Below are positions 27,495-35,313 of a stretch of DNA of 64,000 nt, one piece after another. Source of the DNA: Paraburkholderia kururiensis JCM 10599 = LMG 19447 (GTDB lineage Bacteria > Pseudomonadota > Gammaproteobacteria > Burkholderiales > Burkholderiaceae); NCBI RefSeq assembly GCF_003986935.1, contig NZ_RJZE01000015.1, positions 124,001-188,000 of the forward strand. Direction: 5' to 3'. The notes under the pieces are model-generated. The model was not told the origin of the DNA. It did no database searches and saw only the letters and a list, made by a program, of their open reading frames with translations. The position numbers were made by a program, and so were the translations under genes. Position 1 is the first letter of the stretch. Every line of letters begins with the position of its first letter.

Positions 27495-28432
27495 CAGGAC
27501 TCGACGGCCGCCCGGTCGTCGTCTGCTTCGAAATCCACAGCGGCAGTAGCTTCCAGCTTTGCCTGCACCTGCGCCGCCTGCGCGACCGTGCTGGCCGACG
27601 CGGACCTGTCGCATTCGGGATGGCGCAGCTTCTCCAGCACCGAAGCCGGCACTGGCACATTCTTGCGCGCAGTCACTTCCCCGTTCTGGAACATCAGCAG
27701 GTCGCCGGGCGCGAAGCGCGTCCAGACTTCGTTGTCCGTGAGCGGCTGCGTGGCGATCACGGCGACGCGGTCCTCCGGCGTGGTGTACTTGGCGAAGTCG
27801 ATCGAAACGTCGGCGTCCACGAGGTGCGCCGTCGAGAATGGCCAACTGCGCACCAGGTAGTGCAGGTGTGTCGAGCAGTGCGCGAAGAGCGCCTGGCCGT
27901 TCGACATCAGGAAATTGAACACGCCGTACTGGGTGATCTCGCGCGTGAGCGAGGCGACGGCCTCGAAGAGTTCGTCGAGCGGCGGCTGGGCGCCGGGAAA
28001 CGCCTTGCGCAGGCCTTCGAGAACGGCGCAGAACGCCAGTTCGCTGTCTGTCGTACCGACCGGCTGGTAGACGCCGGAAAGAGCAGGGCGGTAGTCCTGC
28101 AGATCGCCGTTGTGGGCGAAGATCCAGTGCCGGCCCCATAGTTCGCGCAGAAACGGATGGCAATTCTCGAGCAGGATGTGCCCCTGCGTCGCCTTGCGAA
28201 TATGCGCAATGGTGTTTTTCGATTTGATCGGATAGCGCTTCACCATCTCGGCGAGCGGTGAAGTGGCGGAAGACTGGTGGTCGATGAAGAGCCGGCAGGC
28301 TTTGTCCTCGAAGAACGCGATGCCCCAGCCGTCGGCGTGGTGATCGGTGACGCCGCCGCGCGCCGCAAAACCGGTGAAGGAGAACGTGACGTCCGTCGGC
28401 GCGGCGCAGTTCATTCCAAGAAGTTGGCACAT
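27494..28432 (-). CDS. Class II glutamine amidotransferase (YafJ-like)
   Basis: A 312-residue stand-alone class II (Ntn) amidotransferase domain. After loss of Met1 the catalytic nucleophile is Cys2 in MCQLLGMNCAAPTDVTFSF. Further family features are HHADGWGIAFFE, THIRKAT-like AHIRKATQGHILLENCHPF, WIFAHNGDLQDY and GTTDSELAF, typical of YafJ/Egt-type proteins. The last 60 residues are an acidic Ala-rich extension. No partner synthase domain is adjacent, so the acceptor substrate is unknown. It is convergent with gltL. Confidence 0.85.
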   Translation of the reverse strand: MCQLLGMNCAAPTDVTFSFTGFAARGGVTDHHADGWGIAFFEDKACRLFIDHQSSATSPLAEMVKRYPIKSKNTIAHIRKATQGHILLENCHPFLRELWGRHWIFAHNGDLQDYRPALSGVYQPVGTTDSELAFCAVLEGLRKAFPGAQPPLDELFEAVASLTREITQYGVFNFLMSNGQALFAHCSTHLHYLVRSWPFSTAHLVDADVSIDFAKYTTPEDRVAVIATQPLTDNEVWTRFAPGDLLMFQNGEVTARKNVPVPASVLEKLRHPECDRSASASTVAQAAQVQAKLEATAAVDFEADDDRAAVES

Positions 28433-28677
28433 GGTGCGGAAGCGGGGCGCGGGCCTTCAGTGCGGCCCGGTACAATAACGATTTTCCAAGGATAGCACCG
28501 AGCTACGCGCGTCAAATTGGAAAATTGGCGCCCAAAGGCGTGCCAGTTTCCCGCTGTTGCGCGATGTCCACGGCGCGCCGTGGACGAGTTTCGAGGTTCA
28601 TGCCGCGTGTGGCCTTGCATTTTGCCCGGCCGCTCTTCAGTCCTGTCCCCTGTGGTCCGTTTCCCTTCCCTGTTGCC

Positions 28678-29739
28678 ATGAACGCTTCCGCTCCCGTCAT
28701 CGACACCTTGACCCTTGCCCGCCCCGACGACTGGCACCTGCACGTGCGCGACGGCGCCATGCTGGCCGCGGTGCTGCCGCATACGGCGCGCCAGTTCGGT
28801 CGCGCGATCATCATGCCGAACCTCAAGCCGCCGGTGACCACTACCGTGCTGGCGCAGGCGTATCGCGAGCGGATCGTGGCAGCGATTCCGGCCGGCGTGC
28901 GCTTCGAGCCGCTGATGACGCTCTACCTCACCGACAACACGCCGCCCGACGAGATCCGCCGCGCCCGCGAAAGCGGCTTCGTGCACGGCGTGAAGCTTTA
29001 TCCGGCAGGTGCGACGACAAACTCGGACGCGGGCGTGACCGATATCCGCAAATGCGCAAAGACGCTCGAAGCGATGCAGGAAACGGGCATGCCGCTGCTG
29101 GTTCACGGTGAAGTGACCCATGCCGAGATCGATCTGTTCGACCGCGAGAAGGTCTTCATCGACCGCGTGATGACGCCGCTGCGCCGCGATTTCCCGGCGC
29201 TCAAGGTCGTGTTCGAACACATCACGACGAAGGACGCCGTCGACTACATCCGCGCAGACAGCGCGAAGCCGGGGCTGCTCGGCGCGACCATCACGGCGCA
29301 TCACCTGCTCTATAACCGCAACGCGATTTTCCAGGGCGGCATTCGCCCGCACTATTACTGCTTGCCGGTGCTCAAGCGCGAGACGCACCGCGTCGCGCTC
29401 GTGGAGGCCGCGACGTCGGGCGACCCGCGTTTTTTCCTCGGCACCGATAGCGCGCCGCACCCGAAGGGCCTCAAGGAACACGCGTGCGGGTGCGCCGGCT
29501 GCTACACGGCGCTGCACGCACTCGAACTTTACGCAGAAGCCTTCGATCAGGCGGGCGCCCTGGACAAGCTGGAAGGTTTCGCGAGCTTCTTCGGCGCGGA
29601 CTTCTACGGTCTGCCGCGCAGCGCCGAGCGTGTGACCTTGCGGCGCGAGACGTGGACGCTGCCGGCCGAGGTAGTCGCGGGCGACACACCTGTCGTGCCG
29701 CTGCGCGGGGGCGAAACGATCGGCTGGCGGCTGGTCTGA
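28678..29739 (+). CDS. pyrC: Dihydroorotase
   Basis: Zinc enzyme closing carbamoyl aspartate to dihydroorotate in pyrimidine synthesis. The 353-residue type II protein has the metal pair His20/His22 in DDWHLHVRDG, the probable carboxylated Lys106 in GVKLYPAGATTNSDAG, metal histidines in HGEVTH and FEHITT, and the C-terminal GTDSAPHPKGLKE with the catalytic Asp. A long in-frame upstream extension lacks family similarity. The following DUF3025 gene begins 12 bp later. Confidence 0.96.
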   Translation: MNASAPVIDTLTLARPDDWHLHVRDGAMLAAVLPHTARQFGRAIIMPNLKPPVTTTVLAQAYRERIVAAIPAGVRFEPLMTLYLTDNTPPDEIRRARESGFVHGVKLYPAGATTNSDAGVTDIRKCAKTLEAMQETGMPLLVHGEVTHAEIDLFDREKVFIDRVMTPLRRDFPALKVVFEHITTKDAVDYIRADSAKPGLLGATITAHHLLYNRNAIFQGGIRPHYYCLPVLKRETHRVALVEAATSGDPRFFLGTDSAPHPKGLKEHACGCAGCYTALHALELYAEAFDQAGALDKLEGFASFFGADFYGLPRSAERVTLRRETWTLPAEVVAGDTPVVPLRGGETIGWRLV

Positions 29740-29750
29740 CGGCAGCCGCG

Positions 29751-30731
29751 ATGCCGCACAAGGCGGCGAGCGATGCGTGGGCGAAGGCGGAGGTGCCGGC
29801 CGGGGCGGTGGCGCCATGGGATGCCGCGGGCGTCGCGGCATCGCAAGCTCCGCTTACGTCCGCGGATCGGGTCGAACCGCAAAAACCGGCCTTGGCGGAT
29901 GCGGACTGCGCTGTCCGAAGCGACCCGGCCGGCTTTGGCCGGATCGATTGGTCGCAACCGTGGTTCCAGCAGTTCGCTGCGCGCGGTGTGCGCTGGCAGC
30001 AGGCGGCGCTTCACGGCTACCCCCCGTTTCTCTCCGAGCTCAATGCGGATGCGCAGGCGTCCGGGCAGACGACTGGCCGAGGCCGGCCGCTCGCGTTCAT
30101 CGCCCAGGACGACCTGCCGCCCGGCGCCGCCTACGAGGCGCATATCGCGGCCACCGGCTGCGTACCGACGCGGCACAACCTCCATGATTTCTTCAACGCG
30201 CTGGTGTGGTTCTCGTTTCCGCGCGTCAAGGCGGCCCTGAACGCCCGGCAGGCCGAGCAGCTCGACTTGCTCGGCGTAGGCCCAACGCGCGGCGGCGTGC
30301 GTGACGCGCTCACCTTGTTCGACGAGAACGCCGTGATCTTCGCCAGCGCGAACCCCGAACAAACCGCGGCGTTGCGTGCCTTCGACTGGCACACGCTTTT
30401 CGTTGCGCATCGCGCGGGTTGGGGAGGGGACCGCGAGGTCCGATGCTTCGGGCACGCGCTGCTCGAAAAGCTCATGGCGCCGTTCAAGGCCTGCACGGCG
30501 CACGCGTGGATCGTCGAGGTGCCCACGGCCTATTTTTCGTGGGACAGGGCGCAGCGCGACGCGTGGCTCGATGCGGCGGTGAGCGAAGCGCTCGCGCGTG
30601 ACACCGAACTCAGCGGCCAGCGCTTTGCGCCGCTGCCCGTACTGGGTATTCCCGGCTGGTGGAGTGCAAACGAAGCCGCGGGGTTCTATGACGACCCGTC
30701 GGTATTTCGCAAGGGACGGCGGCAACGGTAG
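29751..30731 (+). CDS. DUF3025 domain protein of unknown function
   Basis: A 326-residue soluble protein. The first 60 residues are Ala-rich and low in information; the DUF3025 region starts near SQPWFQQFAARG and includes EAHIAATGCVPTRHNLHDFF, ALVWFSFPRVKAALNARQAE and FDENAVIFAS, then GHALLEKLMAPFKACTAHAW. I know of no assigned function. The gene sits 12 bp behind pyrC, a placement seen elsewhere in Burkholderiales, which suggests co-transcription but does not reveal the role. Confidence 0.78.
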   Translation: MPHKAASDAWAKAEVPAGAVAPWDAAGVAASQAPLTSADRVEPQKPALADADCAVRSDPAGFGRIDWSQPWFQQFAARGVRWQQAALHGYPPFLSELNADAQASGQTTGRGRPLAFIAQDDLPPGAAYEAHIAATGCVPTRHNLHDFFNALVWFSFPRVKAALNARQAEQLDLLGVGPTRGGVRDALTLFDENAVIFASANPEQTAALRAFDWHTLFVAHRAGWGGDREVRCFGHALLEKLMAPFKACTAHAWIVEVPTAYFSWDRAQRDAWLDAAVSEALARDTELSGQRFAPLPVLGIPGWWSANEAAGFYDDPSVFRKGRRQR

Positions 30732-30795
30732 GCAACGGCTCTGCGCTCCGCCGTTGCAAATGGCCGGGCGCCCCACATGTTAAGATCGCGCTTCG

Positions 30796-31206
<411 letters not shown>

Positions 31207-31220
31207 CGCTTCATTCAGGA

Positions 31221-31257
31221 AAAAAGCCGGCGTCGATAACCGACGCCGGCTTTTTTT
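31221..31257. terminator. Intrinsic terminator after rnpB
   Basis: AAAAAGCCGGCGTCG and CGACGCCGGCTTTTT form a 15-bp stem around ATAAC with a seven-T run; also usable by the convergent OsmC-like gene. Confidence 0.92.
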
Positions 31258-31302
31258 CGGCTCATCGATGAGCCGGCGCGTGCCGATGCGCACGCGGGCG
31301 CG

Positions 31303-31722
31303 TCAGATCGCGACGATATCGAACGAATGCGTGAGTTCGGCTGTTTTTGCGAGCATGATCGACGCCGAGCAGTACTTGTCGTGCGAAAGATTGATTGCGC
31401 GTTCGACGGTGGCCGGATTGAGATTCTTGCCCGTCACCGTGAAGTGGAAATGGATCTTCGTGAAGACCTTCGGGTCCTCGCTCGCGCGGTCGGCTTTCAG
31501 CGTCACGGAGCAGTCACTCACTTCCTGACGGCTCTTCTTCAGGATCATCACGACGTCATAGGCTGTGCAGCCGCCGGTGCCGAGCAGAACCATTTCCATA
31601 GGGCGCGGCGCGAGGTTGCGGCCGCCGCCTTCCGGGGCGCCGTCCATGGCCACAAGGTGGCCGCTGCCGGTTTCGGCGGCAAACGCCATTCCTTCGCCCA
31701 TCCAGCTTACTTTGCATTCCAT
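31303..31722 (-). CDS. OsmC-family protein (YhfA-like)
   Basis: A 139-residue OsmC/Ohr-fold protein; members of this superfamily are often thiol peroxidases acting on organic hydroperoxides, though the YhfA branch has no settled role. Visible features: MECKVSWMGEGMAFAAETGS, RPMEMVLLGTGGCTAYDVV with the first Cys, and DKYCSASIMLAKTAELTH with the second Cys. Both expected redox cysteines are therefore present. The start at 31722 fits the family; a longer frame of 11 codons does not. Convergent with rnpB. Confidence 0.87.
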   Translation of the reverse strand: MECKVSWMGEGMAFAAETGSGHLVAMDGAPEGGGRNLAPRPMEMVLLGTGGCTAYDVVMILKKSRQEVSDCSVTLKADRASEDPKVFTKIHFHFTVTGKNLNPATVERAINLSHDKYCSASIMLAKTAELTHSFDIVAI

Positions 31723-32042
31723 GCGTGTACTCCAGCCGTCTGGCTCAAACGTCAAGGCGGCAATTGTAGCCCGGTGTCTTCCGCGACGTTTCCCGGTATT
31801 GCCCGGCGTAATCCCATGGCGTGATGGCGTTTGCCCATCGGACTGCCGCCTTGCCTTTCGCGGAAACGTGTGACCGAAGAATGGCGCGCGGTCGCAATTC
31901 TTTAGGGGTTTTACTCTAAAACGCGCGCGCTACGCGGGGTGCCACTGCCGCTAACGGGCTGATTTCCTTGAAGGTAGGACTTCTCGCTGTGCGAAGCGCA
32001 TCGTTTCACATAGTGGTTTATGATTTCGCAATGCAAATATTC
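31723..32042. other. 320-bp gap between the OsmC-like gene and the small-RNA promoter
   Basis: No credible coding region is visible on either strand. The region is less GC-rich than its surroundings toward the right. An inverted repeat CATAGTGGTTTATG (CATA/TATG, 32009-32022) lies 21 bp upstream of the small-RNA -35 and could be an activator site; this is speculative. Confidence 0.4.
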
Positions 32043-32071
32043 TTGCGTCGCACAAGCGCTGTCCGTATAAT
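32043..32071 (+). promoter_or_regulatory. Near-consensus sigma70 promoter of the small-RNA candidate
   Basis: TTGCGT and a perfect TATAAT are spaced by exactly 17 bp. No open reading frame with a ribosome-binding site follows before the terminator about 100 bp downstream, so the product should be a short untranslated RNA. Predicted start near A32079. Confidence 0.8.
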
Positions 32072-32078
32072 TGCGTTC

Positions 32079-32172
32079 ATTGGTGATCGAGTTGTTCATC
32101 ACCTCAGCATGTCTCCTCCACCCTCCTCCTTTGGTGGATTAAGCCCGAACCAAAAGCGTTCGGGCTTTTTTT
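32079..32172 (+). ncRNA. Candidate trans-acting small RNA with anti-Shine-Dalgarno loop, about 94 nt
   Basis: Three hairpins are readable: SL1 GGTGAT/ATCACC (32082-32103); SL2 TCCACC/GGTGGA (32117-32138) presenting the loop CTCCTCCTTT; and terminator SL3 AAGCCCGAAC/GTTCGGGCTT (32141-32167) followed by T-run. The loop sequence is the complement of AAAGGAGGAG, so it could pair with strong ribosome-binding sites, and a second CTCC lies unpaired just before SL2. Anti-SD small RNAs are known in Burkholderia (for example NcS27) and a betaproteobacterial toxic sRNA family exists; I cannot check whether this is the same RNA. Hfq dependence is plausible from the U-rich tail. It stands alone between the OsmC-like gene and rplM. 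Confidence 0.8.
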
Positions 32173-32288
32173 CGTCCGTTGCAAGCATGGTTGCAACGCG
32201 TTTGCCGGGCGGTAAGCGTTCACTCCGGCATAGACGAGGGACCGACGGCGCTTGCGCGACGCCTCCTTGCCGCCACGTCAGGCCGGCT

Positions 32289-32318
32289 TTGACGTAGTCC
32301 GCCAATTTCCTTTATAAT
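32289..32318 (+). promoter_or_regulatory. Promoter of rplM-rpsI
   Basis: TTGACG and TATAAT spaced by 18 bp, predicting transcription from about 32325 and a leader of some 114 nt. Confidence 0.75.
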
Positions 32319-32324
32319 TCAGGG

Positions 32325-32438
32325 CTTTTCCGTATCATGCCCACGGAAGAAGAACAGGGAGAGCCTGCGCCAGCGCCTCGGAGCGCTTTTCAACAAGCAG
32401 GAAAGAACACAGGGCACTGCATTTTTATTGGATCGATC
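32325..32438 (+). promoter_or_regulatory. rplM-rpsI leader RNA with attenuator-like hairpin
   Basis: The untranslated leader contains AGCGC-CTCGGA-GCGCT followed by TTTT (32372-32390), which looks like a small intrinsic terminator. There is no clear Shine-Dalgarno sequence before the rplM ATG. L13 is known to autoregulate this operon in E. coli; whether this leader does so is inference. Confidence 0.4.
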
Positions 32439-32867
32439 ATGAAGACGTTTTCCGCAAAAGCCCATGAGGTGACGCGTGAATGGTACGTGATTGACGCGAC
32501 GGATAAGGTTCTCGGCCGTGTCGCCAGCGAAGTGGCACGCCGTCTGCGCGGCAAGCACAAGCCTGAGTTCACCCCGCACGTCGATACCGGCGATTTCATC
32601 ATCGTCGTCAACGCGAGCAAGCTCAAGGTCACGGGCAACAAGACCACCGACAAGAAGTACTACCGTCACTCGGGCTACCCGGGCGGTATCTATGAAACGA
32701 CGTTCGGCAAGATGCAGGAACGCTTCCCGGGCCGCGCGCTCGAGAAGGCAGTGAAGGGCATGCTGCCGAAGGGCCCGCTCGGCTACGCGATGATCAAGAA
32801 GCTGAAGGTCTACGCCGAAGCAACGCATCCGCACTCGGCTCAGCAGCCGAAAGCGCTCGAGATCTAA
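32439..32867 (+). CDS. rplM: 50S ribosomal protein L13
   Basis: Large-subunit ribosomal protein. The 142-residue product begins MKTFSAKAHEVTREWYVIDA and contains KVLGRVASEVARRLRGKHKP, HVDTGDFIIVVNA and the L13 signature region LEKAVKGMLPKGPLGYAMIK. An in-frame ATG 102 bp upstream lies inside the leader RNA, has no ribosome-binding site and would add a non-homologous extension. rpsI follows 11 bp later, as in nearly all bacteria. Confidence 0.98.
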   Translation: MKTFSAKAHEVTREWYVIDATDKVLGRVASEVARRLRGKHKPEFTPHVDTGDFIIVVNASKLKVTGNKTTDKKYYRHSGYPGGIYETTFGKMQERFPGRALEKAVKGMLPKGPLGYAMIKKLKVYAEATHPHSAQQPKALEI

Positions 32868-32878
32868 GGGGAGCCCAC

Positions 32879-33271
32879 ATGATCGGTAACTGGAACTACG
32901 GTACGGGCCGCCGCAAGAGCGCAGTCGCTCGTGTCTTCATCAAGTCGGGCAAGGGCGAGATCGTCGTCAACGGCAAGCCTATCGCCGACTACTTCTCGCG
33001 TGAAACCTCGCTGATGATCGTGCGCCAGCCGCTTGAGCTCACGAACCACGGCGCCACGTTCGACATCAAGGTGAACGTGACCGGTGGCGGCGAAACGGGT
33101 CAGGCAGGCGCTGTGCGCCACGGCATCACCCGCGCGCTGATCGACTACGACGCGACGCTGAAGCCGGCACTGTCGAGCGCCGGGTTTGTCACCCGCGACG
33201 CACGTGAAGTGGAACGTAAGAAGGTCGGTTTCCACAAGGCACGCCGCCGCAAGCAGTTCTCGAAGCGTTAA
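32879..33271 (+). CDS. rpsI: 30S ribosomal protein S9
   Basis: Small-subunit ribosomal protein whose C-terminal Lys/Arg tail reaches the P-site tRNA. The 130-residue product has GTGRRKSAVARVFIKSGKGE, GGGETGQAGAVRHGITRAL and the end KARRRKQFSKR, the invariant S9 tail. A GGGGAGCC ribosome-binding site precedes the ATG. It is co-transcribed with rplM and followed by a strong terminator. Confidence 0.99.
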   Translation: MIGNWNYGTGRRKSAVARVFIKSGKGEIVVNGKPIADYFSRETSLMIVRQPLELTNHGATFDIKVNVTGGGETGQAGAVRHGITRALIDYDATLKPALSSAGFVTRDAREVERKKVGFHKARRRKQFSKR

Positions 33272-33321
33272 GCGCTTCACTGGCTGTCCCGCGCACATTG
33301 GGTGCGGGGCGCCGGGACCGC

Positions 33322-33357
33322 AAAAAGCCGCCCGCGCAGATGCGCCGGCGGCTTTTT
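33322..33357. terminator. Intrinsic terminator after rpsI
   Basis: AAAAAGCCGCC and GGCGGCTTTTT form an 11-bp stem around a 14-nt loop that itself can pair (GCGCa/tGCGC). Confidence 0.9.
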
Positions 33358-33464
33358 CGTCTGTATAGCCGGCCGCGTGGAGAACCCCTTGATTTTGTGG
33401 GCTTAAAGCACGACTTTGGGATCAGTCCTACAATACCGGCTAAAGGCTTTTTTGGAGAGTTCGA

Positions 33465-33830
33465 ATGAACGCTGTGACCGACACCCCCGTGACCGACATG
33501 CCGGGTCCCTTCGTCTTCACGGACGCAGCGGCTGACAAGGTCAAACAACTGATTGACGAAGAAGGCAACCCCGAGCTGAAGCTGCGCGTGTTCGTGCAAG
33601 GCGGCGGCTGCTCCGGCTTTCAATACGGCTTCACGTTCGACGAGACGACCAACGAGGACGACACCGTGATGGTGAAGAACGGCGTCCAGTTGCTGATCGA
33701 CGCCATGAGCTACCAGTACCTGGTGGGCGCTGAGATCGACTACAAGGACGACCTCAACGGCGCACAGTTCGTCATCAAGAACCCGAACGCCTCGACTACC
33801 TGCGGTTGCGGCTCGTCGTTCTCGGTCTGA
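33465..33830 (+). CDS. erpA: Iron-sulfur cluster insertion protein ErpA
   Basis: A-type carrier that delivers iron-sulfur clusters to target enzymes, including those of isoprenoid synthesis. The 121-residue protein carries the three cluster-binding cysteines: Cys49 in FVQGGGCSGFQYGF, and Cys113 and Cys115 in STTCGCGSSFSV. The N-terminal 15 residues are variable. TTGGAGAG lies just upstream of the ATG. It is monocistronic between two terminators, a common arrangement next to rplM-rpsI in Burkholderiales. Confidence 0.96.
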   Translation: MNAVTDTPVTDMPGPFVFTDAAADKVKQLIDEEGNPELKLRVFVQGGGCSGFQYGFTFDETTNEDDTVMVKNGVQLLIDAMSYQYLVGAEIDYKDDLNGAQFVIKNPNASTTCGCGSSFSV

Positions 33831-33861
33831 TCGACCTGAGGTTGTACGGCGGGTGGTATCA

Positions 33862-33889
33862 AAAAAACGGGGCGCGAAGCCCCGTTTTC
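33862..33889. terminator. Bidirectional terminator between erpA and anmK
   Basis: AAAACGGGGC and GCCCCGTTTT form a stem around GCGAA, with A and T runs on the two sides. Confidence 0.9.
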
Positions 33890-33936
33890 TATTGGTGTCT
33901 CATTGCCCGCTCCGCACAGGCGTGTGGCCGCGCTCT

Positions 33937-35091
33937 TCAGTGCGGATAAATCGCTCCCAGCACCCGTTCCCCCGCGGCGCCCGTGACGGACGGCAGGTTG
34001 CCCGGTTCGCGCGCGACGCAGCGCATGGCGAGCCAGGCGAAGGCGAGCGGCTCGACCTGATGCGGCGGCACGCCGAGCGCCTCGGTGGTCATCACCGGCA
34101 CGCCCGCCACGCCGCTCGCCTGTAGCGCGCCCTCCAGCGCCTTCAACAGTCTGGGATTGCGCGCCCCGCCGCCGCAGACGTACACGGCGCGACAGTCCGA
34201 GGCGTGACGCTCGATCTCGCGCGCCACGGTCACGGCCGTGAGCGCCGCCAGGGTAGCCTGCACGTCCGCGGGCGGTACCGCCTCATAGCCGCGTAGCTTG
34301 CCATCGAGCCAGACTGCGTTGAAGAGGTCGCGCCCTGTGCTCTTGGGGGGCTTCTGTTCGAAGAATGGTTCGTCGAGCAGCGCGTTGAGCAGCGGCTGAT
34401 GAATCTGACCGCTCGCGGCGAAGTGGCCGCCTTCGTCGTACGGTTTGCCGATATGCCGGCTGGCCCACAGATCAAGCAGCGCGTTCGCCGGCCCGCAGTC
34501 GAAGCCGCGCACGGCGCCGGACGCATCGAGAATCGTAATGTTGCTGATGCCGCCCAGGTTGCACACCACCCGTGTTTCGCGTCGCGAGCCGAACACTGTG
34601 GCGTGGAAGGCGGGGACGAGCGGCGCGCCCTGACCGCCCGCCGCTACGTCGCGGCTGCGGAAATCGGCGACCACGTCAATATGGGTCATCTCGGCGAGCA
34701 GCGCCGGATTGTTGGTCTGCCGCGTGAAGCCCATCTCGGGACGATGACGCACGGTTTGTCCGTGCACGCCGATGGCGCGCACCTGGCCGGGGGAGAGGTT
34801 GCCGGCACGCAGCAGCTCGTGGCAGCAGACAGCGTAGCGGGCAGCGAGCGCATTGGCCGCCAGCGCCTCGCGCTCGATCTCGTTCTCGCCGGGATGCTGG
34901 AGCGCGAAGAGGGCGTCGCGCAGGCCGTCCGCGAAGCCTACGAATGCCTCCGCCCGCACGACCGGCGGCTTGCCGTGCTCGAACTGGACCGCGATGCCAT
35001 CCACGCCGTCCATGCTCGTGCCGGACATCAAGCCGAAATACAGGCCGTCGGCGGCGTGCTGTGCCGCCCGTTCATCGTCGCGCTGGGACAC
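33937..35091 (-). CDS. anmK: Anhydro-N-acetylmuramic acid kinase
   Basis: Phosphorylates and opens 1,6-anhydro-MurNAc during peptidoglycan recycling. The 384-residue sugar-kinase-fold protein has the phosphate-binding GLMSGTSMDGVDGIAV near residue 18, the VHGQTVRHRP region, NLGGISNITIL and FDCGPANALLD, then YVCGGGARNPRLL. All are AnmK hallmarks. It is divergent from tyrS, the conserved neighbour in many betaproteobacteria. Confidence 0.96.
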   Translation of the reverse strand: MSQRDDERAAQHAADGLYFGLMSGTSMDGVDGIAVQFEHGKPPVVRAEAFVGFADGLRDALFALQHPGENEIEREALAANALAARYAVCCHELLRAGNLSPGQVRAIGVHGQTVRHRPEMGFTRQTNNPALLAEMTHIDVVADFRSRDVAAGGQGAPLVPAFHATVFGSRRETRVVCNLGGISNITILDASGAVRGFDCGPANALLDLWASRHIGKPYDEGGHFAASGQIHQPLLNALLDEPFFEQKPPKSTGRDLFNAVWLDGKLRGYEAVPPADVQATLAALTAVTVAREIERHASDCRAVYVCGGGARNPRLLKALEGALQASGVAGVPVMTTEALGVPPHQVEPLAFAWLAMRCVAREPGNLPSVTGAAGERVLGAIYPH

Positions 35092-35313
35092 GTCTTCACT
35101 CCTTTCGCTGAAGTCGTTGCGGCGCGGTGGCCGCGTGTGTATGCGTCACGCGATTATCGGCTATCAGCGCAAGGGCGGGGCGCGTAAAACGGGCGTGATC
35201 TCGCGGATCGGTGCCGTCTTGCGTCGCGACCTTTTCCCGAGCCGCGAGCAAACATCGGCGCGGAAAGGGGAATCACGTAAAATCGCATGTCTGACTTCAA
35301 GTTACGTTACAGC

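Noticed and set aside
31911..32102. 63-codon minus-strand frame opposite the small RNA
   Set aside because: No ribosome-binding site, no known similarity, and it overlaps a well-formed promoter and RNA on the other strand.
32337..32438. 34-residue N-terminal extension of L13
   Set aside because: No Shine-Dalgarno sequence at 32337 and the family starts at MKTFSAKAHEV; kept only as a leader feature.
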